A stretch of 64,000 nt of DNA from Stutzerimonas kunmingensis (lineage in GTDB: Bacteria > Pseudomonadota > Gammaproteobacteria > Pseudomonadales > Pseudomonadaceae). The translations under genes were made by a program, and so were the position numbers. Each line of letters opens with the position of its first letter. Within the stretch, counting starts at the first letter, position 1. Below, piece by piece: positions 47,885 to 57,186 of this stretch. Location of the stretch: contig NZ_PISM01000022.1 of assembly GCF_002929225.1 (NCBI RefSeq), positions 248,001-312,000 of the forward strand. Direction: 5' to 3'. The notes under the pieces were generated by a model. It had not been told where the DNA came from, did no database searches, and worked only from the letters and a program-made list of their open reading frames with translations.

Positions 47885-48862
47885 CTAGGCGCCCAACCAT
47901 TGCGGAATACGCCGCTCCAGGTAGTAGCGCGGCCTACGCGGCGTGCCTTCGACAAAGCCGACGTGGCCACCGTTGGCGTGCAGCTCGAGGGCGGTGGTGG
48001 CGGACAGCTCGGCCGGTTCCGGCACGCTGTGGCGGAACACGAAGGGATCATCCTCGGCCTGGATCAGCAGGGTTGGCGTCGTGATCGTCGGCAGGTAGTA
48101 GCGGCTGGAGGCACGGCGGTAATAGTCCTGGGCGTCGCTGTAGCCGTGCAGCGGCGCGGTGAAGCGGCCGTCGAAATCCCAGAAGGTACGCATGCCGTGC
48201 AGTGGTCCGAGGCTCTGCAGGGCACCAAGGTGGTCGAGCAGCCCCTCGCGCTGGAAGCGCTGCTGTTTGTCCCTCACGTAGGCGACCATCGCCTTCATGA
48301 AATGCGCCTGGTAGACGCGGGAGAAGCCGAGGCCGATGCGATCGGCACATTGGTCCAGGCGGAACGGCACGGACACCGCAACCGCCTTGCGCAGCGGGCA
48401 ACTGGCTGCCATTTCGCCCATGTACTTGAGCAGTACGTTGCCGCCCAGCGAGTAGCCGACCGCATGCAGCGGCGCCATGGGCCGGCAGGCCTGCAGATGC
48501 CCGATCACTTCGGCGAGATCATCGCTGGCGCCGGAATGATAGGCGCGCGGCAACAGGTTCGGTTCGCCCGAGCAGCCGCGCCAGTTGATCGCGACGCTCG
48601 CCCAGCCCTGCGCGCTCAGTTGTTGCTGCAGACCGAGCACGTAAAGCGAATTCGACGAGCCGGTCAGCCCGTGTAGCACAAGGACCAGCGGCGCTGTTGC
48701 TTCATGCGGGCCGTGCCAGTCCAGGTCGATGAAATCGCCATCGGCCAGCCACAGTCGCTCACGCCGGCGTTCGAGGCGCGGCGCCTTGCGAAAGAATGCG
48801 TTCCACAGGGTCTGCAGGTGCGGCCCGGGAAGCCACCAGGCGGGTTGGAAGGATTCGGACAC
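47885..48862 (-). CDS. Alpha/beta hydrolase, YheT family
   Basis: A 325-residue cytosolic alpha/beta hydrolase. The YheT-type signature is WLPGPHLQTLWNAFFRK at the N-terminus. The oxyanion part is LVLHGLTGSSNSLY, the nucleophile elbow HAVGYSLGGNVLLKYMG, and the Asp and His are in AEDDPFV and NGGHVGFVEG. Family members are carboxylesterase-like with unknown substrate. In PAO1 the orthologue (near PA0368) follows laoR directly, as I recall, so here pel separates them. Confidence 0.9.
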   Translation of the reverse strand: MSESFQPAWWLPGPHLQTLWNAFFRKAPRLERRRERLWLADGDFIDLDWHGPHEATAPLVLVLHGLTGSSNSLYVLGLQQQLSAQGWASVAINWRGCSGEPNLLPRAYHSGASDDLAEVIGHLQACRPMAPLHAVGYSLGGNVLLKYMGEMAASCPLRKAVAVSVPFRLDQCADRIGLGFSRVYQAHFMKAMVAYVRDKQQRFQREGLLDHLGALQSLGPLHGMRTFWDFDGRFTAPLHGYSDAQDYYRRASSRYYLPTITTPTLLIQAEDDPFVFRHSVPEPAELSATTALELHANGGHVGFVEGTPRRPRYYLERRIPQWLGA

Positions 48863-49034
48863 GGTTGCTCGGGTTCCTCGTTTGCTCCGACGTTAGAGCC
48901 TCGGCGGCGGGAAGAAAAGCACGATGCAGGCGTTGAATGATGCTGGCCGCCTGGCGACTTATGTCTTTGGGGATATGGTCAGCGCCGCCTAAGGGGGGGA
49001 GAGTGACGCGATAGTCTTATCCGGAACCCTGCCC

Positions 49035-49439
49035 ATGACGCTTACCCCCTTCGATCAACTGCTGGCTGCCGCGCGCCAGGAGCGCGAACCCCAGCGCCTG
49101 CTGTTCGTCTTCGTTAGCGCCGAACTGCCCGAGGATGCCACCGAGGCCGAGCGCCAGCGCTTCGAGGAAAACGCCGGCGGCTCGCTGAAACCGGTGCTCT
49201 GCGTCGACAAGCTGCCCGAGGAACTGAGCGACTTCGCCGCGCTGCGTGAAGAGTCCGAGCGCACCGGCGTGGCCTGGGATCTGCTGTTCGCCGCGGCGCT
49301 GCCCGGCCAGGCGGGCATCACGCCGAACGCCGACGAGGCCGAGCAGCCACTGAAGATGATGGTCAGCGCAATCGAGACCGGCAACGTCGGCCGCTTCCTG
49401 GCCTTCGATCGCAACGGTCAGACCGTCGACTTCTACTGA
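49035..49439 (+). CDS. Small conserved protein, function unknown
   Basis: A 134-residue acidic, soluble protein with no signal peptide or membrane segment. It begins MTLTPFDQLLAAARQEREPQ and contains LLFVFVSAELPEDATEAERQRF and LPEELSDFAALREESERTGV. It resembles a small protein conserved in pseudomonads that automatic pipelines sometimes label ribonucleotide reductase subunit alpha. Nothing in its sequence supports that. The stop codon lies in one arm of a short perfect hairpin shared with rsmD. Confidence 0.8.
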   Translation: MTLTPFDQLLAAARQEREPQRLLFVFVSAELPEDATEAERQRFEENAGGSLKPVLCVDKLPEELSDFAALREESERTGVAWDLLFAAALPGQAGITPNADEAEQPLKMMVSAIETGNVGRFLAFDRNGQTVDFY

Positions 49440-49453
49440 AGTCGCCGACTTCA
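49437..49453. repeat. Short hairpin containing both convergent stop codons
   Basis: TGAAGTC-GCC-GACTTCA is a perfect 7+3+7 inverted repeat. Its left arm starts with the TGA of the small protein and its right arm ends with the TCA that is the rsmD stop. No T-run follows on either strand, so it is not a classic terminator, but it could stabilise both 3' ends. Confidence 0.6.
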
Positions 49454-50053
49454 AGCGGCGGGTGCGCTGCGCTCCCACAGCGCGTAGTGCACCTTGCCAG
49501 CCTGCTTCTCCCGATGCAGTCGCCAGTTCCCCGGCAGGCCGAGGCTGGACGGCAGTGCCTCGCTTTCGGTGTAGACCCAGGCGTGCTCGGCCAGCCAACC
49601 CTTTGTCTCCAGCAGCTCGCAGGCCGGTTGCAACAGATTCTTGTTGAACGGCGGGTCGAGGAATACCAGGTCGAAGGCGGTCGGCGTCTGGGTTTCCAGA
49701 TAGCGCAGGGCATCGCTCTGCAGTAGCTGGCCGTGGCCGCAGTTCAGCGTGTCCAGATGCTTGCGCAGGCTGGCGATGGCGTTGGCGTTCACGTCCAGCG
49801 CCAGGGCCATGCTGGCGCCGCGCGACAGGGCTTCCAGATAGATCGCGCCGCTGCCGGTGAACGGATCGAGCACCCGCGCGCCGGATAGGTAGGGTGCCAG
49901 CCAGTTGAACAGGGTTTCGCGCACCCGGTCCGGCGTGGGGCGCAGGCCTTCGGCATCGGGGAAGCTGAAGCGGCGCGAGCGCCACTCGCCGCCGATGATG
50001 CGCAACTGGCCCTGGCCGCCGTGGGCGCTGGGGCGAATGGGTGGATTGGCCAT
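49451..50053 (-). CDS. rsmD: 16S rRNA (guanine966-N2)-methyltransferase RsmD
   Basis: A 200-residue enzyme that makes m2G966 in 16S rRNA. The SAM loop is LDPFTGSGAIYLEALSRGAS and the amino-methyltransferase catalytic motif DPPF is in LVFLDPPFNKN. The N-terminus has the family block LRIIGGEWRSRRFSFPD and the RNA-contact TPDRVRETLFNWL. Its ATG shares one base with the stop of the upstream M16 gene, implying coupling. Confidence 0.95.
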   Translation of the reverse strand: MANPPIRPSAHGGQGQLRIIGGEWRSRRFSFPDAEGLRPTPDRVRETLFNWLAPYLSGARVLDPFTGSGAIYLEALSRGASMALALDVNANAIASLRKHLDTLNCGHGQLLQSDALRYLETQTPTAFDLVFLDPPFNKNLLQPACELLETKGWLAEHAWVYTESEALPSSLGLPGNWRLHREKQAGKVHYALWERSAPAA

Positions 50054-51585
50054 CAGTGCTCCGGAACGCCGCTGGGCTGTTCGACTGGTTTATCGGTGGG
50101 CGGTGGCAGCGGTTGCTGCTCGACGCTGGGGCCGGCGGTGACGATGACGAAGGCGTCTTGCTGCAGATGCTTGTTCATCGCCGTCTTGACCTGTTCGACT
50201 GTCAGCGCCTGCACCTCGCCCATGAAATCCTCCAGGTAGGTCAGCGCCAGGTCGTAGAAGCCGATGCTGCCCAGCTGACCGACGATGTCGGCATTGCTTG
50301 CGGTAGACAGCGGGAAACTGCCGGCGATCTCGCGCTTGCTGCGCTCCAGCTCGGCCTCGGTCGGCCCTTCGGCGAGATAGTCGCGGACCAGCTGCTGCAC
50401 CAGATCCAGTGCGCCATCGGTGAGTTCGGCGCGGGTCTGCATGCTGATCATGAACGGCCCTTCGGCACGCATCGGGCTGAAGCCGGAATAGATGCCGTAG
50501 GTCAGGCCGCGCTTTTCGCGCACTTCTTCCATCAGCCGCGTGCCGAAACCGCCGCCGCCGAGGATCTGGTTGCCCAGATAGAGCGCCGCATAGTCCGGAT
50601 GGCCACGAGGGATGCCGAGTTGGGCCAGCATCAGGTGGCTCTGGTTGGAGGGGAAGTCGATGTGGTGCTTGCCGGCAACCGGAGCCTCGGGTGTCGGCGT
50701 CGCTGGCAGCGCCGGGCCTTCGGGCAGGGCGGCCGAGACGCCTGCGGCCAGGGCTTCGGCCTCTTCGCGGGAGAGGTCGCCGACCAGCGCGATCACGGCA
50801 TTGCCTGCCGCATAGGCGCGGGCGTGGAAGTCGCGCAGCTGCTCGACGCTGATTGCCGGCACCGACTCGGGGGTGCCTTCGCTGGGGTGGGCGTAGGGGT
50901 GATCGCCATAGAGCTGCTCGAACAGCTCGAGGCTGGCGAGCTTGCCGGGGTTCTGCTTCTGGAATTCGAAGCCGGCCAGCAGCTGATTCTTGATACGTTG
51001 CAGCGAGTCCTCCGGAAAGCTCGGCTGGCCGATGACCTGATTGAACAGCGCCAGGGCCGGCTCGCGCTTGTCCGGCGCACTGAGACTGCGCAGGCTGACC
51101 ACTGCCATGTCGCGGTAGGAACCGTTGCCGAAGTCCGCGCCCAGGCCTTCGAAGCCACGGGCGATGGCGCCGACGTCCTTGCCCTCGACACCCTCGTTGA
51201 GCATGGCGTTGGTCAGCAGTGCCAGGCCGGGTACGTCGCCGTCCTGGCTGCTGCCGGCGGAGAAGGTCAGGCGCAGGTCGAACATCGGCAGCTCGCGGGC
51301 TTCGACGAACAGTACCTTGGCGCCTTCGGCGGTCTGCCAGCTCTGGATGTCCAGCTTGCGCCGGGCCAGGGGTTGATCGCCCAGCTCGGCGAGCGATTCC
51401 AGACGAGGTTTTTCCGGCGTTGCGGTCGGCACGGCAGGCTGGGTCGCCTCGCGGGCGACGTCCTGCTTCGCCGGCTCGCCGGGTTGTGGCAGGGCGGTGG
51501 AGCCTTCATCGCAGCCCGCCAGGCCGAAACCGGCTGCCAGCAGCAGGCCGAACAGGCCGTTGCGCAGCGCTTTGCAATCACTCAT
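50053..51585 (-). CDS. M16-family peptidase homologue without zinc motif (lipoprotein)
   Basis: A 510-residue protein of the insulinase (M16) fold, exported as a lipoprotein: signal with LAGC, Cys25 lipidated. The HxxEH zinc site is missing; its place is taken by LALLTNAMLNEGVEGKD. The rest of the fold is present, including ALVGDLSREEAEAL and GGGGFGTRLMEEVREKRGLTYGIYSGF. Such proteins act as the non-catalytic half of a two-protein M16 peptidase. It begins inside the end of the active-type gene (8-base overlap). Confidence 0.9.
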   Translation of the reverse strand: MSDCKALRNGLFGLLLAAGFGLAGCDEGSTALPQPGEPAKQDVAREATQPAVPTATPEKPRLESLAELGDQPLARRKLDIQSWQTAEGAKVLFVEARELPMFDLRLTFSAGSSQDGDVPGLALLTNAMLNEGVEGKDVGAIARGFEGLGADFGNGSYRDMAVVSLRSLSAPDKREPALALFNQVIGQPSFPEDSLQRIKNQLLAGFEFQKQNPGKLASLELFEQLYGDHPYAHPSEGTPESVPAISVEQLRDFHARAYAAGNAVIALVGDLSREEAEALAAGVSAALPEGPALPATPTPEAPVAGKHHIDFPSNQSHLMLAQLGIPRGHPDYAALYLGNQILGGGGFGTRLMEEVREKRGLTYGIYSGFSPMRAEGPFMISMQTRAELTDGALDLVQQLVRDYLAEGPTEAELERSKREIAGSFPLSTASNADIVGQLGSIGFYDLALTYLEDFMGEVQALTVEQVKTAMNKHLQQDAFVIVTAGPSVEQQPLPPPTDKPVEQPSGVPEH

Positions 51586-52930
51586 CACGGGCTTCCTCGG
51601 GCAGAACATGGGCGACGCTCAGGCGGGAGCGGGTGAAATAGGTGCTGGCGGCCTGCTGGATGTCCTCGGGCGTGACCGCTTCCAGCGCGCTCAGCTCCTC
51701 GTCCATCAGGCGCCAGGACAGGCCGACGGTTTCCAGCTTGCCGATGGTGGTGGCCTGCTGGGTGATGGAATCGCGCTCGTAGACCAGGCCGGCGATGACC
51801 TGCGCACGCACGCGCTCGAGTTCATCCGCCGAGGGGGGTGCCTGCTTGAGCGCATCGAGTTCCTGCCACAGGCCGGCTTCGACTTCTTCCAGCGTGCGGC
51901 CCTTCTGCATGTTCGGCGCGGCGCTTAGGACGAACAGGCTGTCGCCGCGGGCATAGGCGTCGTACCAGGCCGAAGCGCTGGTCACCAGTTCTTCACCGCG
52001 CTCCAGCCGCTCCGGCAGGCGCGCGCTGTAGCCGCCGTCGAGCAGGGCGGAAATCAACCGCAGCGCATGCACCTGGCGGGCGTTCTCCTCGGTCGCCAGG
52101 CTCGGTGCGTTGAAGGCCATGAGCAGCGTCGGCAGCTGGGTCTTCACGTGCAGCTTGAGGCGCCGCTCGCCCGGCTCGGCCAGTTCCAGTGGCCGCTTGG
52201 CTGCTGGCACTTCGCGTTTCTCGATGTCGCCGAAGAAGCGCTCGGCCAGTCCGCGGACCTCATCGGCGGTCACGTCGCCGACCACCACCAGGGTAGCGTT
52301 GTTCGGCGCGTACCACTGCTCGTACCAGGCGCGCAGCTCGTCGGCCTGCATGCGGTTGAGGTCGGCCATCCAGCCGATGGTCGGGTTGCGATAGCCGCTG
52401 GCGGGGTAGACGATGGTCTTGAAGCGCTCGTAGGCCAGCGAGCTCGGCTTGTCATCGGTGCGCAGGCGGCGCTCTTCCTTGATCACTTCGATCTCGCGGG
52501 CGAACTCGTCTGGCGGCAGCTTGAGACTGGCCAGGCGATCGGCTTCGAGCTCGAACGCAACGGCCAGGCGGTCACGTGCCAGGACCTGGTAATAGGCGGT
52601 GTAGTCGTCGCTGGTGAAGGCGTTCTCCTCGGCGCCCAGCTCACGCAGGATGCGCGAGGCTTCGCCGGCATCGAGCTTGCGGCTGCCCTTGAACATCATG
52701 TGTTCCAGCGCGTGGGAGAGGCCGGTCTGGCCAGCCGTCTCGTAGCTGGAGCCAACCTTGTACCAGAGCTGGGATACCACTACCGGCGCACGATGATCCT
52801 CGCGCACGATCACTTTCAGGCCGTTGTCGAGGAAGAACTCGTGGGTGGGCTGGCTGTCTGCTGCTGCCAGCAGGGGCAGATAGAGCGCTCCGAGCAGCAG
52901 GGCGGCGGCGCGGCGTAACATCAGAGGCAT
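51578..52930 (-). CDS. M16-family zinc peptidase, active type
   Basis: A 450-residue exported peptidase. The signal peptide covers about the first 25 residues (hydrophobic core, then AAADS). The inverted zinc-binding site HALEH is at residues 73-77 with the catalytic Glu76, and the downstream acidic ligand lies in the helix around AVAFELEADRL. A second M16 domain follows (PNNATLVVVGDVTADEVRGLAERFF). It works in the periplasm, probably as a heterodimer with the next gene product. An in-frame ATG three codons later is another possible start. Confidence 0.92.
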   Translation of the reverse strand: MPLMLRRAAALLLGALYLPLLAAADSQPTHEFFLDNGLKVIVREDHRAPVVVSQLWYKVGSSYETAGQTGLSHALEHMMFKGSRKLDAGEASRILRELGAEENAFTSDDYTAYYQVLARDRLAVAFELEADRLASLKLPPDEFAREIEVIKEERRLRTDDKPSSLAYERFKTIVYPASGYRNPTIGWMADLNRMQADELRAWYEQWYAPNNATLVVVGDVTADEVRGLAERFFGDIEKREVPAAKRPLELAEPGERRLKLHVKTQLPTLLMAFNAPSLATEENARQVHALRLISALLDGGYSARLPERLERGEELVTSASAWYDAYARGDSLFVLSAAPNMQKGRTLEEVEAGLWQELDALKQAPPSADELERVRAQVIAGLVYERDSITQQATTIGKLETVGLSWRLMDEELSALEAVTPEDIQQAASTYFTRSRLSVAHVLPEEARDE

Positions 52931-53159
52931 AGTCGGGACTCGTCCAGTTGGTGTCCGCCACGGCAGACTGGCAGGGCGGCAACACGGCAGCCATGGTACT
53001 GGCGCGTGCGAATCAGGCAAAGCCGGGATATCCGCAGCCGAACCGGCCCTGATGCCGGAACCCGTGCTTAGCGCACCCGCTTTGCGAGGTGCTAGGATAG
53101 AGCCCGTTTGGCCGGCAGCGTGGCTGCCGGCGTATCGCATCCTTGAGAATACCTTCTCC

Positions 53160-54448
<1,289 letters not shown>

Positions 54449-54452
<4 letters not shown>

Positions 54453-55120
54453 TTCGTTTCGAACAGGTCGGCAAACGCTACCCCAACGGCCACATCGGGT
54501 TGCACGAGCTTTCCTTTCAGGTGCGGCGTGGCGAATTCCTCTTCGTCACTGGCCATTCCGGCGCCGGCAAGAGCACGCTGCTGCGCCTGTTGCTGGCAAT
54601 GGAGCGTCCCACCAGCGGCAAGCTGCTGCTGGCCGGGCAGGACCTGTCGCGCATCACCAATGCGCAGATTCCTTTCCTGCGCCGGCAGATCGGCGTGGTG
54701 TTCCAGAATCACCAGTTGCTGTTCGATCGCACGGTGTTCGACAACGTCGCCCTGCCGTTGCAGATTCTCGGGCTCAACAAGCGCGAGATTGGCCAGCGGG
54801 TGATGACCGCGCTGGAGCGCGTCAGCCTCAAGGACAAGGCGCTGCAGTATCCGGCGGACCTGTCCACCGGTCAGCAGCAGCGTGTCGGCATCGCTCGCGC
54901 CGTGGTGCACCGGCCGGCCCTGCTGCTCGCCGATGAACCGACCGGCAACCTCGACCCGCGACTCGCTGCGGAGATCATGGGCGTGTTCGAAGACATCAAT
55001 CGCCTGGGTACCACCGTGCTCATCGCCAGCCACGATCTGGCGCTGATCGCGCGGATGCGTCATCGCATGCTGACCCTGCAACGTGGTCGCCTGATCGGCG
55101 ACGGGGAGGCCAGCCGATGA
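54449..55120 (+). CDS. ftsE: Cell division ATPase FtsE
   Basis: A 223-residue ABC-type ATPase that, with FtsX, activates periplasmic cell-wall hydrolases at the septum. Walker A is GHSGAGKSTLLR, the signature is LSTGQQQRVGIARA (second position Thr instead of the usual Gly), and Walker B is LLLADEPTGNLD. The switch His is in LIASHDLALI. The start overlaps the ftsY stop by four bases (ATGA) and its stop overlaps the ftsX start likewise. Confidence 0.96.
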
Positions 55121-56136
55121 GCAGCGAACGCAATCCCAAGACCAACCCGAGCACGGCCGAGCGCGTCGGCGGTTCGGTGAAGAAGCCGGAGCAGCCGCGC
55201 GGCGACGAGCCGGACTTCAAGACGCTGTTCCACGCCTGGCTGGAAAGTCATCGCGCCAGTTTGGTCGACAGCGTCGGGCGTCTGATCAAGCAGCCGATCG
55301 GCAGCTTCTTCACCTGCCTGGTGATGGCCGTGGCGTTGAGCCTGCCCATGGGCCTGGCGCTGCTGCTGGACAACGTCGAACGGCTCGGTGGCTCGTGGCA
55401 GCGTGCCGCGCAGATATCGCTGTTCATGCAGATTGAGGTGGATGGCGACGCTGGCGAGCGCCTGCGAGACGAGGTTGCCGCCATGCCCGACGTGGCAGCG
55501 GCGGACTGGGTCAGCCGCGAGCAGGCGCTGGACGAGTTCCAGCAGCTGTCCGGGCTTGGCGAAGCGCTCAAGGAGCTGCCGGACAATCCGCTGCCCGGCG
55601 TGGTCATCGTGACACCCGAAGAGGTGGACAAGGACAAGCTCGAAGCACTGCGTCAGCAGCTGGCCGAACTGCCCGGCGTGCAGTTGGCTCAGCTGGATCT
55701 GCTCTGGGTCGAGCGGCTGACCGCTATTCTCAAGCTTGGCGACCGCTTCGTCTTCGGCCTGACATTGTTGCTGGTGGCGACGTTGCTGCTGGTGATTGGC
55801 AACACCATCCGCCTGCACATCGAGAACCGCCGCACCGAGATCGAGGTGGTCAAGCTGGTGGGCGGCACCGATGGTTACGTCCGCCGTCCGTTCCTCTACA
55901 TGGGTGCCATCTACGGTCTGGGCGCTGGCCTGATCGCCTGGCTGCTGCTGGCCTATGGACTGGGCTGGCTGAACGAGGCCGTGGTGAATCTGGCGGGCCT
56001 CTACGGCAGCGATTTCGGCCTGGGAGGCGTTCCGGCCGGTGATGCGTTATCGCTGGTGATCGGTGCGGTGCTGCTCGGCTACATCGGTGCCTGGCTGGCT
56101 GTCGCAAGGCATCTGAGCGAGCTGGCTCCTCGATAA
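55117..56136 (+). CDS. ftsX: Cell division membrane protein FtsX
   Basis: A 339-residue inner-membrane partner of FtsE. A charged cytosolic N-terminus of about 70 residues leads to the first helix (GSFFTCLVMAVALSLPMGLALLL). A periplasmic loop of about 120 residues (ISLFMQIEVDGDAGERLRDE) and three C-terminal helices follow, including FGLTLLLVATLLLVIGNTIRL. The block ENRRTEIEVVKLVGGTDGYVRRPF is the FtsE-coupling region. Typical of the gammaproteobacterial protein. Confidence 0.95.
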   Translation: MSSERNPKTNPSTAERVGGSVKKPEQPRGDEPDFKTLFHAWLESHRASLVDSVGRLIKQPIGSFFTCLVMAVALSLPMGLALLLDNVERLGGSWQRAAQISLFMQIEVDGDAGERLRDEVAAMPDVAAADWVSREQALDEFQQLSGLGEALKELPDNPLPGVVIVTPEEVDKDKLEALRQQLAELPGVQLAQLDLLWVERLTAILKLGDRFVFGLTLLLVATLLLVIGNTIRLHIENRRTEIEVVKLVGGTDGYVRRPFLYMGAIYGLGAGLIAWLLLAYGLGWLNEAVVNLAGLYGSDFGLGGVPAGDALSLVIGAVLLGYIGAWLAVARHLSELAPR

Positions 56137-56174
56137 AATTTCATTTGAAAACAATCACTTGGCAGTTGTGTCAG

Positions 56175-56202
56175 GGAACTTTTCCACAGGCTTGCAGTCT
56201 CA
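56175..56202 (+). promoter_or_regulatory. AlgU/RpoE-type promoter of rpoH
   Basis: GGAACTT (56175-56181), a 16-base spacer, then TCTCA (56198-56202) closely fits the extracytoplasmic sigma consensus GAACTT-N16/17-TCTGA. It lies about 45 bases before the rpoH ATG, giving an envelope-stress input to the heat-shock sigma gene. Confidence 0.78.
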
Positions 56203-56219
56203 TGCGGCAATGCTAAACT
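56192..56219 (+). promoter_or_regulatory. Sigma70-like promoter of rpoH
   Basis: TTGCAG (56192-56197), 16-base spacer, TAAACT (56214-56219). It overlaps the AlgU-like promoter, so the two forms of RNA polymerase would compete or alternate. The -35 matches TTGACA at four of six positions. Confidence 0.6.
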
Positions 56220-56247
56220 GCTGCAGCTTCGTCATTGGAGGTACTGC

Positions 56248-57102
56248 ATGACAACTACTCTGCAACCTGTTCAAGCGCTAGTCCCGGGAGCGAATCTCGA
56301 GGCCTACGTGCAGACCGTGAACAGCCTCCCGCTGCTCACCGTCGAGCAGGAGCGCGAGCTGGCCGGGCGCCTCTTCTATCATCAGGATCTCGAAGCGGCT
56401 CGGCAGATGGTGCTGGCGCACCTGCGTTTCGTCGTTCACATCGCCCGCAGCTATTCCGGCTATGGTCTGGCCCAGGCCGACCTGATCCAGGAAGGCAACG
56501 TCGGCCTGATGAAGGCGGTCAAGCGTTTCAATCCGGAAATGGGTGTGCGGCTGGTGTCCTTCGCCGTACATTGGATTCGCGCCGAAATTCACGAATTCAT
56601 CCTGCGTAACTGGCGCATCGTCAAGGTCGCGACGACCAAGGCGCAGCGCAAACTGTTCTTCAACCTGCGCAGCCAGAAAAAGCGTCTGGCCTGGCTGAAC
56701 AACGAAGAAGTCACCGCCGTGGCCAATAGCCTGGGCGTCGAGCCGCACGAAGTGCGCGAAATGGAAAGCCGCCTCACCGGCCATGACATGGCCTTCGACC
56801 CGGCCGCCGATGCCGACGACGACAGCGCCTACCAGTCGCCTGCGCACTATCTGGAAGATCATCGCTACGATCCGGCCCGCCAGCTGGAAGATGCCGACTG
56901 GAGCGACAGTTCCACTTCCAGCCTGCATACGGCGCTCGAGGGGCTCGACGAGCGCAGCCGGGACATTCTCCAGCAACGCTGGCTGAACGAAGACAAGGCG
57001 ACCCTGCACGACCTGGCTGCCAAGTACAACGTATCGGCCGAGCGCATTCGTCAGCTGGAGAAGAATGCGATGAACAAGTTGAAGGGCTCGATTCAGGCCT
57101 GA
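56248..57102 (+). CDS. rpoH: Heat-shock sigma factor RpoH (sigma 32)
   Basis: A 284-residue alternative sigma factor for heat-shock genes. Region 2 contains [19 protein letters not shown] and [18 protein letters not shown]. The RpoH box typical of sigma 32 is [10 protein letters not shown], and the C-terminal helix-turn-helix is [26 protein letters not shown] lies six bases before the ATG. The AlgU-like and sigma70-like promoters precede it and a strong terminator follows. RNA thermometer control is known for the family, but I have not folded this leader. Confidence 0.97.
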   Translation: MTTTLQPVQALVPGANLEAYVQTVNSLPLLTVEQERELAGRLFYHQDLEAARQMVLAHLRFVVHIARSYSGYGLAQADLIQEGNVGLMKAVKRFNPEMGVRLVSFAVHWIRAEIHEFILRNWRIVKVATTKAQRKLFFNLRSQKKRLAWLNNEEVTAVANSLGVEPHEVREMESRLTGHDMAFDPAADADDDSAYQSPAHYLEDHRYDPARQLEDADWSDSSTSSLHTALEGLDERSRDILQQRWLNEDKATLHDLAAKYNVSAERIRQLEKNAMNKLKGSIQA

Positions 57103-57121
57103 TGCTCGTCAGCTGAAAACG

Positions 57122-57158
57122 AATCGCGGGATGCCATTGGCTCCCGCGATTTTTTTTG
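57122..57158 (+). terminator. Rho-independent terminator after rpoH
   Basis: AATCGCGGGA (57122-57131) pairs with TCCCGCGATT (57142-57151), a 10-bp stem with a 10-base loop, followed by a run of T to 57158. It lies about 20 bases after the rpoH stop. Confidence 0.95.
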
Positions 57159-57186
57159 CCTGCCGTTCGCTCGGGGTGCCGCCCGG

